DNA from: an uncultured Prevotellaceae bacterium | GTDB lineage: Bacteria; Bacteroidota; Bacteroidia; Bacteroidales; Bacteroidaceae | Direction of reading: 5' to 3' | Assembly: GCA_946405695.1 (NCBI GenBank) | Contig: CAMJIA010000007.1 | Coordinates: 1 to 41,221 of the forward strand | DNA length: 41,221 bases | Part shown: positions 17,950 through 26,418 of the stretch, piece after piece | Numbering within the stretch: position 1 is the first letter of the stretch | Layout: every line of letters starts with the position of its first letter | The notes under the pieces: model-generated | The model's input: only the letters and a program-made list of their open reading frames with translations | Database searches by the model: none | What the model was told of the DNA's origin: nothing | Made by a program: the position numbers and the translations under genes

Positions 17950-19097
17950 GTGAGTGGGATGGTTAGTTCAACAATATAAGTATCAGGTTTGTCTTGGATG
18001 CGCAGTTCGAAGTTGCTGTCGTAGAGCAGGCGCAGGCGCTGCTTGACATTGGCCAGACCGACACCACCTTTCTCCTGATTGGGTGTTTCAGCCTTGGAGT
18101 TGCTACAGGTGAAGTGGAGCATGTCGCCATCGAGATTCACCATGATATGTACGAACGACTGATGCTGATAGCTGATGCCATGCTTGAAAGCATTCTCGAT
18201 GAAGCTGATTAACATGAGCGGCGGCACCGTCTTGTCGGGTGCCTCGTTGGGCAGGTCGACAAGAATCTCCACCTTGTTGGTATAGCGCAACTGCATAAGT
18301 GCAACATAATGGCGAATGAAGTCAAACTCACGAGCCAGAGGCACACCGCTCTTGTCGCCCTCATAGAGGATGAAGCGCATCATCTTCGACAATTCTAGGA
18401 TTGTGTCCTTTGCCTTCTCCGGATCTATATCAACAAGGGCGTGGATATTGTTCAGTGTGTTCATGAAGAAGTGGGGGTTAATCTGATATTTCAGATACTC
18501 CAACTGCTGTTCCAGATTCTTCTTCTGTAAGGCATCCAGTTTCTTTTGGTCACTACGGTTCTTGAAGAAAAGCTTGATGCCAATGTTCATACCGAACATG
18601 AGGATGAGGCTAACCACAGCCACGATATTGTGTACACCGATAAATGCTGGTGGACGATGCTCTCCACGGCGGAATTCATGAGGTGGACGGTCGCGATGTG
18701 GCCTCATTGCGTAAGGGTCATGCTCTCTTCCTCGTGGTTCGTGTCTGTCGTCCATCTTTCTTTCCATGGGTATGGGTCTGCGTTCCATGAATCTGGGACG
18801 TTGACTACATTGATAGGCGACAAAGATGGTTAGGATGGCTGCTATCATCGAGATGTAAAGCATGCGCTTACGACGGTAGATGAGCAAGGGTGCCAACAGG
18901 AAGTTATGAATGAGGAAGATAGCCAGATAGACGGCAAAGAGCTTCCAAACAAAGAATATCTCAGGCCAATTAAAGGACAGATAAGTATTGCTTACTGTCC
19001 GTATATACATAATGAGCACTGGAGCAGCAAAGAGCATGCCCCAGAGTGCCAAGTATATGACGTTCTCTTGTCGTGACTGTATCTTCATCCAATACAT
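17946..19097 (-). CDS. LytS/YehU-type sensor histidine kinase with His/Arg-rich periplasmic loop
   Basis: This is a 383-residue kinase of the His_kinase (PF06580) type. Four transmembrane segments are predicted (about 14-32, 47-70, 79-96 and 156-177). The phospho-acceptor is His209 in YQINPHFFMNTLNNIHAL, and the ATPase has the N-box FIENAFKHG and a GGVGLANVKQRL G-box. Between TM3 and TM4 is a 55-residue segment very rich in Arg, His and Pro with many acidic residues. The RRKR motif after TM2 places this loop in the periplasm by the positive-inside rule, so it is a plausible sensory region. The gene overlaps the LytTR regulator by 4 bp. An in-frame ATG at 19088 is an alternative start. Confidence 0.93.
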   Translation of the reverse strand: MYWMKIQSRQENVIYLALWGMLFAAPVLIMYIRTVSNTYLSFNWPEIFFVWKLFAVYLAIFLIHNFLLAPLLIYRRKRMLYISMIAAILTIFVAYQCSQRPRFMERRPIPMERKMDDRHEPRGREHDPYAMRPHRDRPPHEFRRGEHRPPAFIGVHNIVAVVSLILMFGMNIGIKLFFKNRSDQKKLDALQKKNLEQQLEYLKYQINPHFFMNTLNNIHALVDIDPEKAKDTILELSKMMRFILYEGDKSGVPLAREFDFIRHYVALMQLRYTNKVEILVDLPNEAPDKTVPPLMLISFIENAFKHGISYQHQSFVHIMVNLDGDMLHFTCSNSKAETPNQEKGGVGLANVKQRLRLLYDSNFELRIQDKPDTYIVELTIPLT

Positions 19098-19136
19098 ATA
19101 ACGCTGAATTTGATGCTTTTATTGTTTTACCAACAA

Positions 19137-19144
19137 CAAAGGTA
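19137..19144 (-). promoter_or_regulatory. Probable -7 box for the LytS-LytTR operon
   Basis: TACCTTTG on the minus strand (19144-19137) is 40 bp ahead of the start at 19097. The expected -33 position reads only TTTC. Confidence 0.6.
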
Positions 19145-19148
19145 TACG

Positions 19149-19187
19149 AAAAAAGCTGGTTCGTGAAAAATATTCAGCGAACCAGCC
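19149..19187 (-). terminator. Intrinsic terminator after the alanine-rich lipoprotein gene
   Basis: On the minus strand a 10-bp stem (19187-19178 with 19163-19154, core GCTGGTTCG/CGAACCAGC) is followed by TTTTTT at 19154-19149. It separates the lipoprotein transcript from the kinase operon promoter a few bases on. Confidence 0.8.
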
Positions 19188-19226
19188 CTTTTATTCAGCG
19201 AAAGAAGATGTCCTCCTTCTTACATT

Positions 19227-19871
19227 TTACAGTCCTAAGCCCTTCTTGACGTTCTTGGCGGCATCATCAATAGCGTCGTTAGCCTGCTTCTTGGCAGCGG
19301 CCTTAGTCTCTTCTGCCTTCTGTTTAGCGGCAGCATTAGCCTCATCAACCTTCTGCTTGGCAGCGTCAACAGCTGCGTCCTTAGCTGCTACGGCAGCATC
19401 CACGGCAGCATCCTTGGCATTGACAGCAGTCTCTGCAGCGGCATCCTTGGTGGCTTCAGCCTTGTTGCTGACAGTCTGAACAATATTATTGACTATTGCC
19501 TCAGGTTCTGTCTCTATGAAGGTGGCAACGGCTGCGGCAGCATCAGCATTCTTCTCAACAACAGCCTTTACCTCCTCAGCATTTTCCTTCAAATAGTTCT
19601 GAACGGTAGTAACATAGGTCTTGGCAGCGTCAGGATTGTTGACTACGAACTCGCCAACAATTTCTTTTACCTGCTCCAGTGTAGCTGACACCTTCTCAGC
19701 ATCACCCGCAGCAACAAATGCTTTCAGGTTATCGATAATGGCATTAGCCTCTTCTTCACCATTGATTGCAACTTCCGTACTGTCTGTGGCCTCGGCCTGC
19801 TGAGTTTTGTTGCCACATGATGTAAAACCGATGGCAGCAACAGCCATCACTGCTAAAAGAATCTTTTTCAT
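19227..19871 (-). CDS. Alanine-rich helical lipoprotein of unknown function
   Basis: This 214-residue protein has a lipoprotein signal peptide ending GFTSC (Cys19). Residues about 40-130 are predicted helical and acidic. Residues about 135-214 are a low-complexity Ala/Lys/Asp/Glu helix with repeats such as AKDAAVDAAVAAKDAAVDAAKQ, resembling LEA-like or apolipoprotein-like amphipathic helices or a coiled coil. I do not recognise a defined family. It is monocistronic, with a consensus promoter (19921-19951) and a strong terminator. Envelope anchoring is a reasonable guess, and the Lys-rich C-terminus might contact peptidoglycan or lipid (inference). Confidence 0.8.
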   Translation of the reverse strand: MKKILLAVMAVAAIGFTSCGNKTQQAEATDSTEVAINGEEEANAIIDNLKAFVAAGDAEKVSATLEQVKEIVGEFVVNNPDAAKTYVTTVQNYLKENAEEVKAVVEKNADAAAAVATFIETEPEAIVNNIVQTVSNKAEATKDAAAETAVNAKDAAVDAAVAAKDAAVDAAKQKVDEANAAAKQKAEETKAAAKKQANDAIDDAAKNVKKGLGL

Positions 19872-19920
19872 AACATCTATTTTTAGTTATACAATAAATA
19901 ATATTAAGCCTTCTCGGGGG

Positions 19921-19951
19921 CAAAGGTAAGCAATAATTCTGAAGAAACAAA
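19921..19951 (-). promoter_or_regulatory. Promoter for the alanine-rich lipoprotein gene
   Basis: TTTG (19951-19948), 19 bp and TACCTTTG (19928-19921) on the minus strand, leaving about 47 nt of leader. Confidence 0.75.
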
Positions 19952-19966
19952 TTTTTCGTACAGAAA

Positions 19967-19998
19967 TTTGCAAATCTGCCATATTAGTTGTATCTTTG
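19967..19998 (+). promoter_or_regulatory. Promoter for the corrin-ring operon
   Basis: TTTG (19967-19970), 20 bp and TATCTTTG (19991-19998). It leaves only about 20 nt before the ATG at 20022, too little for a cobalamin riboswitch. Confidence 0.75.
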
Positions 19999-20021
19999 CG
20001 ACTCATAGGGAGAACAATAAT

Positions 20022-21443
20022 ATGGGAAAAATCATTATTGCAGGGATAGGCCCTGGTAGCAAGGAAGATATTACGCCTGCCGTGCTCGAAGCAGTACAGC
20101 AGGCTGATGCCATTGTGGGCTATAAATACTACTTTCAGTTCATTGAGGCTTATATTAAAGATGGTTGTGAGTGTATTGATACAGGCATGAAGAAAGAGCG
20201 TGAACGTGCTGAGCAAGCTTTCTTGTTAGCAGAACAAGGCAAGACGGTAGTGGTTATCTCCTCTGGCGATGCCGGTATCTATGGTATGGCTCCACTTATC
20301 TATGAAATGCAGAGAGAGCGTTCGTGTGCGACGGCTTTCCCGTCGCAAAGCATCGAGGTTCTTTCTCTTCCAGGTATCTCTGCTTTCCAAAAGGCAGCAT
20401 CGTTGCTGGGGGCTCCATTGGGTCATGACCTGTGTCTCATCTCACTTAGCGATTTGATGACCCCTTGGGAAGTGATAGAGCGTCGCATCAAGGCAGCTGC
20501 TGTGGGTGACTTCGTAACGGCCATCTATAATCCCAAGTCGCATGGCCGCTATTGGCAGCTCTATCGTTTGCAGGAAATATTCCTTCAGGAGCGTTCTGCA
20601 GATACGCCTGTGGGCTATGTCCATCAGGCTGGTCGGGAAGAGCAAGAAGTAAAGATGACCACCCTTGGTGCTTTCGACCCAGAGGATGTGGATATGTTTA
20701 CAGTTATCCTCATTGGTAATTCACAATCGTATCTCTATGAGGGCAAAATGATTACGCCTCGTGGTTATTATCGCAATAAGGAACAAGAAGGAGCGAAACC
20801 CGGACAAACGATAATGATGCAGTCTTTCAGCACCATTCTCTCTGAGATGCAGCGTCCTAATGTGCCCACATGGCGACTTTGGCCGTTGCTGCATGCCATA
20901 CATACTACTGTGGATTTCAGCATGGAACAATGCCTTTGGATGGATGAATGCGCTACGGAGATTCTATACAACAAGGTGGTTGATGGGAGCCTGAAACACA
21001 TTGTAACAGATGTAACAATGGCTGCCAGTGGTATTCGTAAGGGTGCTTTGGACAGACTCGGTATCCAAGTGCATTGTTATATAAATGACCCTAGAACGAA
21101 ACAGATTGCTGACGAGAAAGGCATTACACGCAGTCAGGCTTGTATGCAACAGGCGGCAGAGGAATACCCTGAAGCACTTTATGTCGTTGGTAATGCACCT
21201 ACTGCACTTTTTGAGATTTGCGATTTGGTTCGTAAGGGAAAGATGCATCCTGCAGGTATCATTGCTGCTCCTGTAGGCTTCGTTCACGTGTGTGAAAGTA
21301 AATATGCTGTCAAGACGCTGAAGCAAATCCCCAAGATGATTGTAGAGGGGCGTAAGGGCGGAAGCAATCTTGCTGCTACGCTCTGCAATGCCATACTCAC
21401 TTTCGATGATGCCGAACAACTGAAACCTGGTCGCGATTTATGA
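20022..21443 (+). CDS. Fusion: precorrin-3B C17-methyltransferase (CobJ/CbiH) and precorrin-8X methylmutase (CbiC/CobH)
   Basis: This is a 473-residue bifunctional cobalamin enzyme. Residues 1 to about 250 are a tetrapyrrole methylase domain of the CobJ/CbiH type (IIIAGIGPGSKEDITP, SSGDAGIYGMA, LPGISAFQKAASLLGAPLGHD), which methylates C17 during ring contraction. Residues about 270-465 are CbiC/CobH (IHTTVDFSM, TDVTMAASGIRK, GNAPTALFEI, PVGFVHVCESK), which moves a methyl from C11 to C12. An upstream in-frame ATG at 19968 lies within the promoter, so I use the ATG at 20022. The stop overlaps the next ATG by 4 bp. Fusion makes sense if intermediates are channelled, but the two steps are not consecutive in the pathway. 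Confidence 0.93.
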   Translation: MGKIIIAGIGPGSKEDITPAVLEAVQQADAIVGYKYYFQFIEAYIKDGCECIDTGMKKERERAEQAFLLAEQGKTVVVISSGDAGIYGMAPLIYEMQRERSCATAFPSQSIEVLSLPGISAFQKAASLLGAPLGHDLCLISLSDLMTPWEVIERRIKAAAVGDFVTAIYNPKSHGRYWQLYRLQEIFLQERSADTPVGYVHQAGREEQEVKMTTLGAFDPEDVDMFTVILIGNSQSYLYEGKMITPRGYYRNKEQEGAKPGQTIMMQSFSTILSEMQRPNVPTWRLWPLLHAIHTTVDFSMEQCLWMDECATEILYNKVVDGSLKHIVTDVTMAASGIRKGALDRLGIQVHCYINDPRTKQIADEKGITRSQACMQQAAEEYPEALYVVGNAPTALFEICDLVRKGKMHPAGIIAAPVGFVHVCESKYAVKTLKQIPKMIVEGRKGGSNLAATLCNAILTFDDAEQLKPGRDL

Positions 21444-22657
21444 AGTTCATCGTCATAGGAATTACTGATAATCCGAAGCCGTTCTTCCCACCAGAAGTAT
21501 TGGAAATCATCAAGGGTGGCAAGATTTTCTCTGGCGGCAAGCGCCACCATGAGATTGTAGCACCGTTGTTGCCAGCAGATGCAGTGTGGATAGACATCAC
21601 TGTGCCCTTGGATGCTGTCTTCGAACGCTACCGTATGCTTAGCGGTTCCCCTACTGAGACGACAATCATCATCTTTGCAAGCGGAGATCCGTTGTTCTTT
21701 GGTTTTGCTAACACCATCCGCAGAAAGATGCCAGAGACAGAAATCGTGGTCTATCCCACCTTCAATTCCCTGCAACTGTTGGCACACCGACTGGTGATGC
21801 CCTACCACGACATGCGCATCGTTTCACTGACAGGTCGCCCTTGGCAAGAATTTGACCATGCGCTTATAGAACGAGTTCGCAAGATAGGTATCCTTACTGA
21901 CAAAGAGCATACACCTGCAGCCATTGCACAGCGCATGCTAGACTATGGCTATACCTATTATAATATAAGTATTGGTGAGCATCTAGGTAATCCCCAATTA
22001 GAAAAGGTCAGTACATTCACCCTCAAGGAGGCCACTATGCAAGAGTTCTCCACGCCCAACTGTGTAATACTCGACAGCAAAACCGCTGAGCACATCAAAC
22101 CTTATGGTATTCCAGATAGTGCCTTTATGTTGCTTGATGGTCGCGAGAAGATGATTACCAAGATGCCTATCAGGTTATTGACGTTACAGGCGTTAGACTT
22201 ACCTCATCGGCATGTACTATGGGATATTGGCGCCTGCACGGGTAGCGTCTCCATTGAGGCGCGTCTGCAGTTCCCCCACCTACAGGTCGAGGCCTTTGAG
22301 ATTCGCCCTGAGTGTGAAGCAATCATTCAGGAGAATGCTCGTCGCTTTGGTGCATCAGGCATCAACATCCACATCGGTGATTTCCGTTCTATATGCTGCG
22401 ATAGTATCGCAGCTCCCGATGCCGTGTTTATCGGAGGTCATGGTGGACGTCTGAAGGACATCATGGAGAAGGTCCTCACCGTACTGGCTCCTGATGGCAT
22501 TATCGTGATGAACAGCGTCATAGCTCCCAAGGTACTTACCGATAGTCATAAACTCTGGAACGAGGCCTGCGAAGAACTTCACCTCCAACAGGAACCGCCG
22601 CTTCATATTCAGCTGAACGACAATCACCCGATAACAATACTAAAATGCAAAAGATAG
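21440..22657 (+). CDS. Precorrin-6Y C5,15-methyltransferase (decarboxylating), CbiE-CbiT fusion
   Basis: This 405-residue protein combines an N-terminal CbiE tetrapyrrole methylase domain (about 1-195; ASGDPLFFGFANTIRR, YPTFNSLQLLAHRLVMPYHD, SLTGRPW) and a C-terminal CbiT SAM-dependent methyltransferase (about 215-400; WDIGACTGSVSIEA SAM loop, FIGGHGGRLKDIME). Such CobL-type fusions methylate C5 and C15 and decarboxylate the ring C acetate. It overlaps both neighbours: 4 bp with CobJ-CbiC and 13 bp with CbiG-CobM. Confidence 0.95.
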   Translation: MKFIVIGITDNPKPFFPPEVLEIIKGGKIFSGGKRHHEIVAPLLPADAVWIDITVPLDAVFERYRMLSGSPTETTIIIFASGDPLFFGFANTIRRKMPETEIVVYPTFNSLQLLAHRLVMPYHDMRIVSLTGRPWQEFDHALIERVRKIGILTDKEHTPAAIAQRMLDYGYTYYNISIGEHLGNPQLEKVSTFTLKEATMQEFSTPNCVILDSKTAEHIKPYGIPDSAFMLLDGREKMITKMPIRLLTLQALDLPHRHVLWDIGACTGSVSIEARLQFPHLQVEAFEIRPECEAIIQENARRFGASGINIHIGDFRSICCDSIAAPDAVFIGGHGGRLKDIMEKVLTVLAPDGIIVMNSVIAPKVLTDSHKLWNEACEELHLQQEPPLHIQLNDNHPITILKCKR

Positions 22658-24423
22658 CTATCATACAAATCAGCGAGGCAGGTGCTGCCATCGCTGCCCG
22701 TCTGCAGGAGGCGCTTGGTGCCCAAAGTGTACGTCGTGATTCCATCGCGACCCAATGGCAAAAGTACGATGCATTCGTGTTCATTGGTGCAATGGGTATC
22801 TGTGTTCGTACCATCGCCCCTTACGTCAACGATAAGCACAGCGATCCTGCCGTGGTGTGCATCGACTCGTTGGGAAAGAACGTTATCTCTGTGCTTAGTG
22901 GACATGTAGGTGGAGCTAATGACCTGACACAAGAGATTGCAAGCATTATTGGTGGCCATGAGGTAATTACCACCCAAAGTGATTGTGCTGGTCTATGGGC
23001 CCTCGATACTTTTGAGAAACGCTTCGATTGGCCTGTAGCTAGCGATATTGAGGATATCAATGATTGTATCTTCGCTTTTGTCAACCGCAAACCCACCGCT
23101 CTGTTGTTGGAGGTCCGTGACGAGGGAACTGATTACTTGGAGGCAACAAAACCCGACCATGTCACCATCATCAACGATATCAGTGAGGCCGACCCCAAGA
23201 AATACAAACTCTTGATAATCGTATCACCTTATAATCGCTCTGCACCCTATGGTATGCTGGAACTACATTTCGTACCGATGGTGGGGACGATTGGTTTCGG
23301 TTTGGCTCATCACCCAGATGACTATATGTGTATCTATGACGAGATAGACGAGGCTTTTGCTAATCATGGCATCTTGCCTTGTGCCCATAAGTATTGCACC
23401 ATCGACGTAAAAGAGGACGAAGAGTTTTGTGCAATGCTCGAAGATGAATACGACGAGGAAGTGGTCTTCTTTACGGCAGAAGAACTGTCGGCTGTCGAGG
23501 TTCCTAACCCCAGCGATACTGTGGCGAGGCATGTGGGCACACCTAGCGTCTGCGAGGCTGCTGCCATCCTGGGCTCAAATCACGGACAATTGATTATACC
23601 AAAGTTGAAGGGCAAGAACTGGACTGCAGCATTAGCTATAGACTATCAGCATCTTCGACAAAGGACAGGTCATATCGAAATCGTTGGTGCTGGTCCAGGC
23701 GACCCTGACCTGATTTCGGTGCGTGGTCGGAAGATGCTTGAGAAGGCAGACCTTATCCTCTATGCAGGTTCTCTGGTTCCTAAGGCCTTAACGGAGTGTC
23801 ATAAGCCCGGTGCTGTGGTGCGAAGTTCGGCTGACATGAACCTTGAAGAGCAGTGTGCACTGATGAAGGAACACTACGATAAAGGACATTTCATCGTTCG
23901 TCTGCATACCGGTGACCCTTGCATTTTTGGTGCTATCCAGGAACAGATGGCATTCTTTGATAAGTATCAGATGTCGTACCATATCACCCCAGGAATCTCA
24001 AGTTTCCTTGCTGCAGCTGCCGAACTGCGTAGCCAATTCACCATTCCTGAGCGTACACAAACGATAATTTTGACGCGGGGCGAGGGGCGCACCCCTATGC
24101 CAGAAAAGGAACAACTGCACCTGCTTGCCAAAAGCCAAAGTACAATGTGCATCTTCCTATCTGCTGCTATCGTTGACGATGTGCAACGTGAACTCCTGCA
24201 GGAATACCCAGAGAATACCCCTGTTGCTGCCTGCTATCACCTCACATGGCCTGACCAGAAAATCTATCGTGGAGTGCTGAAAGATTTAGCGAAGATAGTC
24301 CACGACAACAACCTCACACTGACCACGATGCTAGTCGTTGGTGAGGCTATTGACAATCGCCAAGGGCTTTCCGAACTGTATAGCAAGTACTTCACCCACC
24401 TGTTCCGGCAGGGCGAAGCATAG
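22645..24423 (+). CDS. Fusion: CbiG cobalt-precorrin-5A hydrolase and precorrin-4 C11-methyltransferase (CobM/CbiF)
   Basis: This is a 592-residue bifunctional enzyme. Residues about 1-340 are CbiG: the N-terminal region has FIGAMGICVRTIAPYVNDK and VISVLSGHVGGANDLTQ, and the C-terminal subdomain has HVGTPSVCEAAAI. CbiG opens the ring A delta-lactone and releases acetaldehyde in the anaerobic pathway. Residues about 345-592 are CobM/CbiF (IEIVGAGPGDPDLISVRG, YAGSLVPK, LHTGDPCIFGA, ITPGISSFLAAAAELR), which methylates C11. CbiF makes the substrate for CbiG, so this fusion links consecutive steps. It starts inside the end of CbiE-CbiT. The stop lies only 14 bp from the stop of the convergent tsaE. 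Confidence 0.95.
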   Translation: MQKIAIIQISEAGAAIAARLQEALGAQSVRRDSIATQWQKYDAFVFIGAMGICVRTIAPYVNDKHSDPAVVCIDSLGKNVISVLSGHVGGANDLTQEIASIIGGHEVITTQSDCAGLWALDTFEKRFDWPVASDIEDINDCIFAFVNRKPTALLLEVRDEGTDYLEATKPDHVTIINDISEADPKKYKLLIIVSPYNRSAPYGMLELHFVPMVGTIGFGLAHHPDDYMCIYDEIDEAFANHGILPCAHKYCTIDVKEDEEFCAMLEDEYDEEVVFFTAEELSAVEVPNPSDTVARHVGTPSVCEAAAILGSNHGQLIIPKLKGKNWTAALAIDYQHLRQRTGHIEIVGAGPGDPDLISVRGRKMLEKADLILYAGSLVPKALTECHKPGAVVRSSADMNLEEQCALMKEHYDKGHFIVRLHTGDPCIFGAIQEQMAFFDKYQMSYHITPGISSFLAAAAELRSQFTIPERTQTIILTRGEGRTPMPEKEQLHLLAKSQSTMCIFLSAAIVDDVQRELLQEYPENTPVAACYHLTWPDQKIYRGVLKDLAKIVHDNNLTLTTMLVVGEAIDNRQGLSELYSKYFTHLFRQGEA

Positions 24424-24437
24424 GATTTGGAGTTTGG

Positions 24438-24854
24438 CTATTCGTTAAAAGATACCAAACGACTGCCGTCAGGCTGTTCCTCTATGTTGACGCGTACGGC
24501 ATCTTCTGGCAACACGTCTTCTATTAACTCTGGCCACTCAATGAAACAGAGGGCACCAGAGTAGAAATAGTCCTCATAGCCCATGTCATACACCTCTTCC
24601 AACTTCTTGATACGATAGAAGTCGAAGTGGTAGAGTGGTTCTCCGTCGGGTTGCGTATACTCATTGATGATGGCGAAAGTGGGCGAGGTGATAACATCCT
24701 CTACGCCCAGCTCCTCACAGATAGCCTTTACAAAGGTGGTCTTTCCTGCACCCATCTTGCCATAAAAAGCAAAGACGCGGCGGTCACCAATATGTTTAAT
24801 AAACTCGCGAGCAGTCTCGCGGATATGTTCTATGTCTTGAATCTTTATTTCCAT
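24438..24854 (-). CDS. tsaE: tRNA threonylcarbamoyladenosine biosynthesis ATPase TsaE
   Basis: This 138-residue protein is the YjeE/TsaE P-loop ATPase that works with TsaB and TsaD to make t6A37 in ANN-decoding tRNAs. Walker A is GKMGAGKT (32-39). Other family features are [19 protein letters not shown] and [13 protein letters not shown]. It starts 1 bp after the stop of porX and ends the aroA-porW-porX-tsaE set. An intrinsic terminator is not obvious. Confidence 0.95.
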   Translation of the reverse strand: MEIKIQDIEHIRETAREFIKHIGDRRVFAFYGKMGAGKTTFVKAICEELGVEDVITSPTFAIINEYTQPDGEPLYHFDFYRIKKLEEVYDMGYEDYFYSGALCFIEWPELIEDVLPEDAVRVNIEEQPDGSRLVSFNE

Positions 24855-24855
24855 A

Positions 24856-26403
24856 TTATCGTTTTCTTCCCTTAAGTGTTACTATTGGTATAATCATCTC
24901 CTCCATCGAGATGCCTCCGTGCTGGAAAGTGTTGCGATAGTAGGAGACGTAGTAATTGTAGTTGTTGGGATAGGCGAAAAATGCATCACCTGTGGCAAAC
25001 ACGTAGCTCGTTGACAGGTTGGGAGCAGGCAAATGAGCCTTCTGGGGTTCCTTGATGACGAACAGATCTTTGGAGTCGTACGCCAGATTCTTGCCCAATT
25101 TATAGCGCAGGTTGGTATTCGTGTTGCGGTCACCAATAATCTTCACGGGATTGGTGGCACGAATACTACCGTGATCGGTAGTAATCAGGATGCGGTAGTC
25201 ACTCTGTGCCAACTGACGGAAGAGGTCAGCCATTGCCGAGTGGCGGAACCACGACAGCGTGATGCTGCGGTATGCCGACTCGTTATTCGCTAACTCACGC
25301 ACCATCTTTGACTCAGTACGGGCATGGCTGAGCATATCGATGAAGTTGAATACGACGACGTTAAGGTCGTTCTTCTCCAGTGTATTCAGTTGTTGCAACA
25401 GCTTATCAGCCTCCTGTGAAGTATTAATCTTATGATACGAGAAGGTGTTACGCTTGCGATAGCGCTCCAGCTGCGTTTGGATGAGTGGCTCCTCATTGAG
25501 GTTCTTTCCTTCCTCCTCGTCCTCATCAACCCAAAGTTCTGGAAACATCTGAGCTATCTGCACTGGCATTAGTCCTGAGAAGATGGCATTGCGTGCATAC
25601 TGCGTAGCAGTGGGCAAGATGCTGCAATAAACATCCTCGTCGATATCGAACAGGTCGCCTATCTCGCGCTCCAGCGTCTTCCATTGGTCGTAACGGAAAT
25701 TATCAAGCACAATAAGGAAAACCTTCTCCCCTTCACTTAGTGCAGGGAATACTTTCGTTTTGAACAGTTCATTCGACAACATCGGGTGCTCGTTGCCTTT
25801 CATCCACTGCATATAGTTCTGTTTGATGTATTTCGCAAAGCCGCGGTTGGCCTCTTCTTTCTGCATCTCCAACATCTCAGTCATCTGCGAGTCTGTTGCA
25901 CTGAGCTCTAGTTCCCAGCGGACCAGGCGCTTATAGACTGCCGTCCAATCCTCCCACGTACGACAATCCATAATCTGCATAGACAACTGCTGGAACTGCT
26001 GTTGGTAGTTGCTCTGAACGGTTTCTGTGACGATCTCCTTGCGGTGGATATTCTTCTTCAACGTCAGCAGTATCTGGTTGGGGTTGACGGGTTTGATGAG
26101 ATAGTCGGCAATCTGCTGTCCGATGGCCTGGTTCATGATGTCCTCCTCCTCACTCTTCGTCACCATGACGACAGGCACCTGCGGTGTTATCTCCTTGATG
26201 CGCTGCAGTGTCTCCAGACCACTAAGACCAGGCATCATCTCGTCGAGCAATACCAAGTCGAAGGTGCGCTTCTTGCACTCCTCAATGGCGTCGGTACCGT
26301 TGGTTACCGTCACCACCTCATAACCTTTCTTCTCTAAGAAGATAAGATGGGCGCGGAGTAGTTCCATCTCGTCGTCAGCCCAAAGTAATAAGCCGTTGTT
26401 CAT
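24856..26403 (-). CDS. porX: PorX: response regulator with PglZ/alkaline phosphatase-like effector domain
   Basis: This 515-residue protein has a receiver domain (1-120; Asp10-Asp11, phospho-acceptor Asp54 in VLLDEMMPG, Lys in LIKP), a helical middle part (about 125-200) and a PglZ-type alkaline phosphatase superfamily domain (about 205-515). Putative metal ligands are visible in [37 protein letters not shown] and FQHGG. In Porphyromonas gingivalis PorX pairs with PorY and controls the type IX secretion system, and its effector domain is reported as a zinc-dependent phosphodiesterase acting on oligonucleotides. It sits 15 bp after porW, itself a T9SS component. No PorY-type kinase is adjacent. 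Confidence 0.93.
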   Translation of the reverse strand: MNNGLLLWADDEMELLRAHLIFLEKKGYEVVTVTNGTDAIEECKKRTFDLVLLDEMMPGLSGLETLQRIKEITPQVPVVMVTKSEEEDIMNQAIGQQIADYLIKPVNPNQILLTLKKNIHRKEIVTETVQSNYQQQFQQLSMQIMDCRTWEDWTAVYKRLVRWELELSATDSQMTEMLEMQKEEANRGFAKYIKQNYMQWMKGNEHPMLSNELFKTKVFPALSEGEKVFLIVLDNFRYDQWKTLEREIGDLFDIDEDVYCSILPTATQYARNAIFSGLMPVQIAQMFPELWVDEDEEEGKNLNEEPLIQTQLERYRKRNTFSYHKINTSQEADKLLQQLNTLEKNDLNVVVFNFIDMLSHARTESKMVRELANNESAYRSITLSWFRHSAMADLFRQLAQSDYRILITTDHGSIRATNPVKIIGDRNTNTNLRYKLGKNLAYDSKDLFVIKEPQKAHLPAPNLSTSYVFATGDAFFAYPNNYNYYVSYYRNTFQHGGISMEEMIIPIVTLKGRKR

Positions 26404-26418
26404 ATCTTAATTATCATT

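Noticed and set aside
19872..20021. Cobalamin riboswitch ahead of the corrin genes
   Set aside because: The predicted leader is about 20 nt and the whole gap is only 150 bp, shared with a divergent promoter; no B12-box-like sequence was seen.
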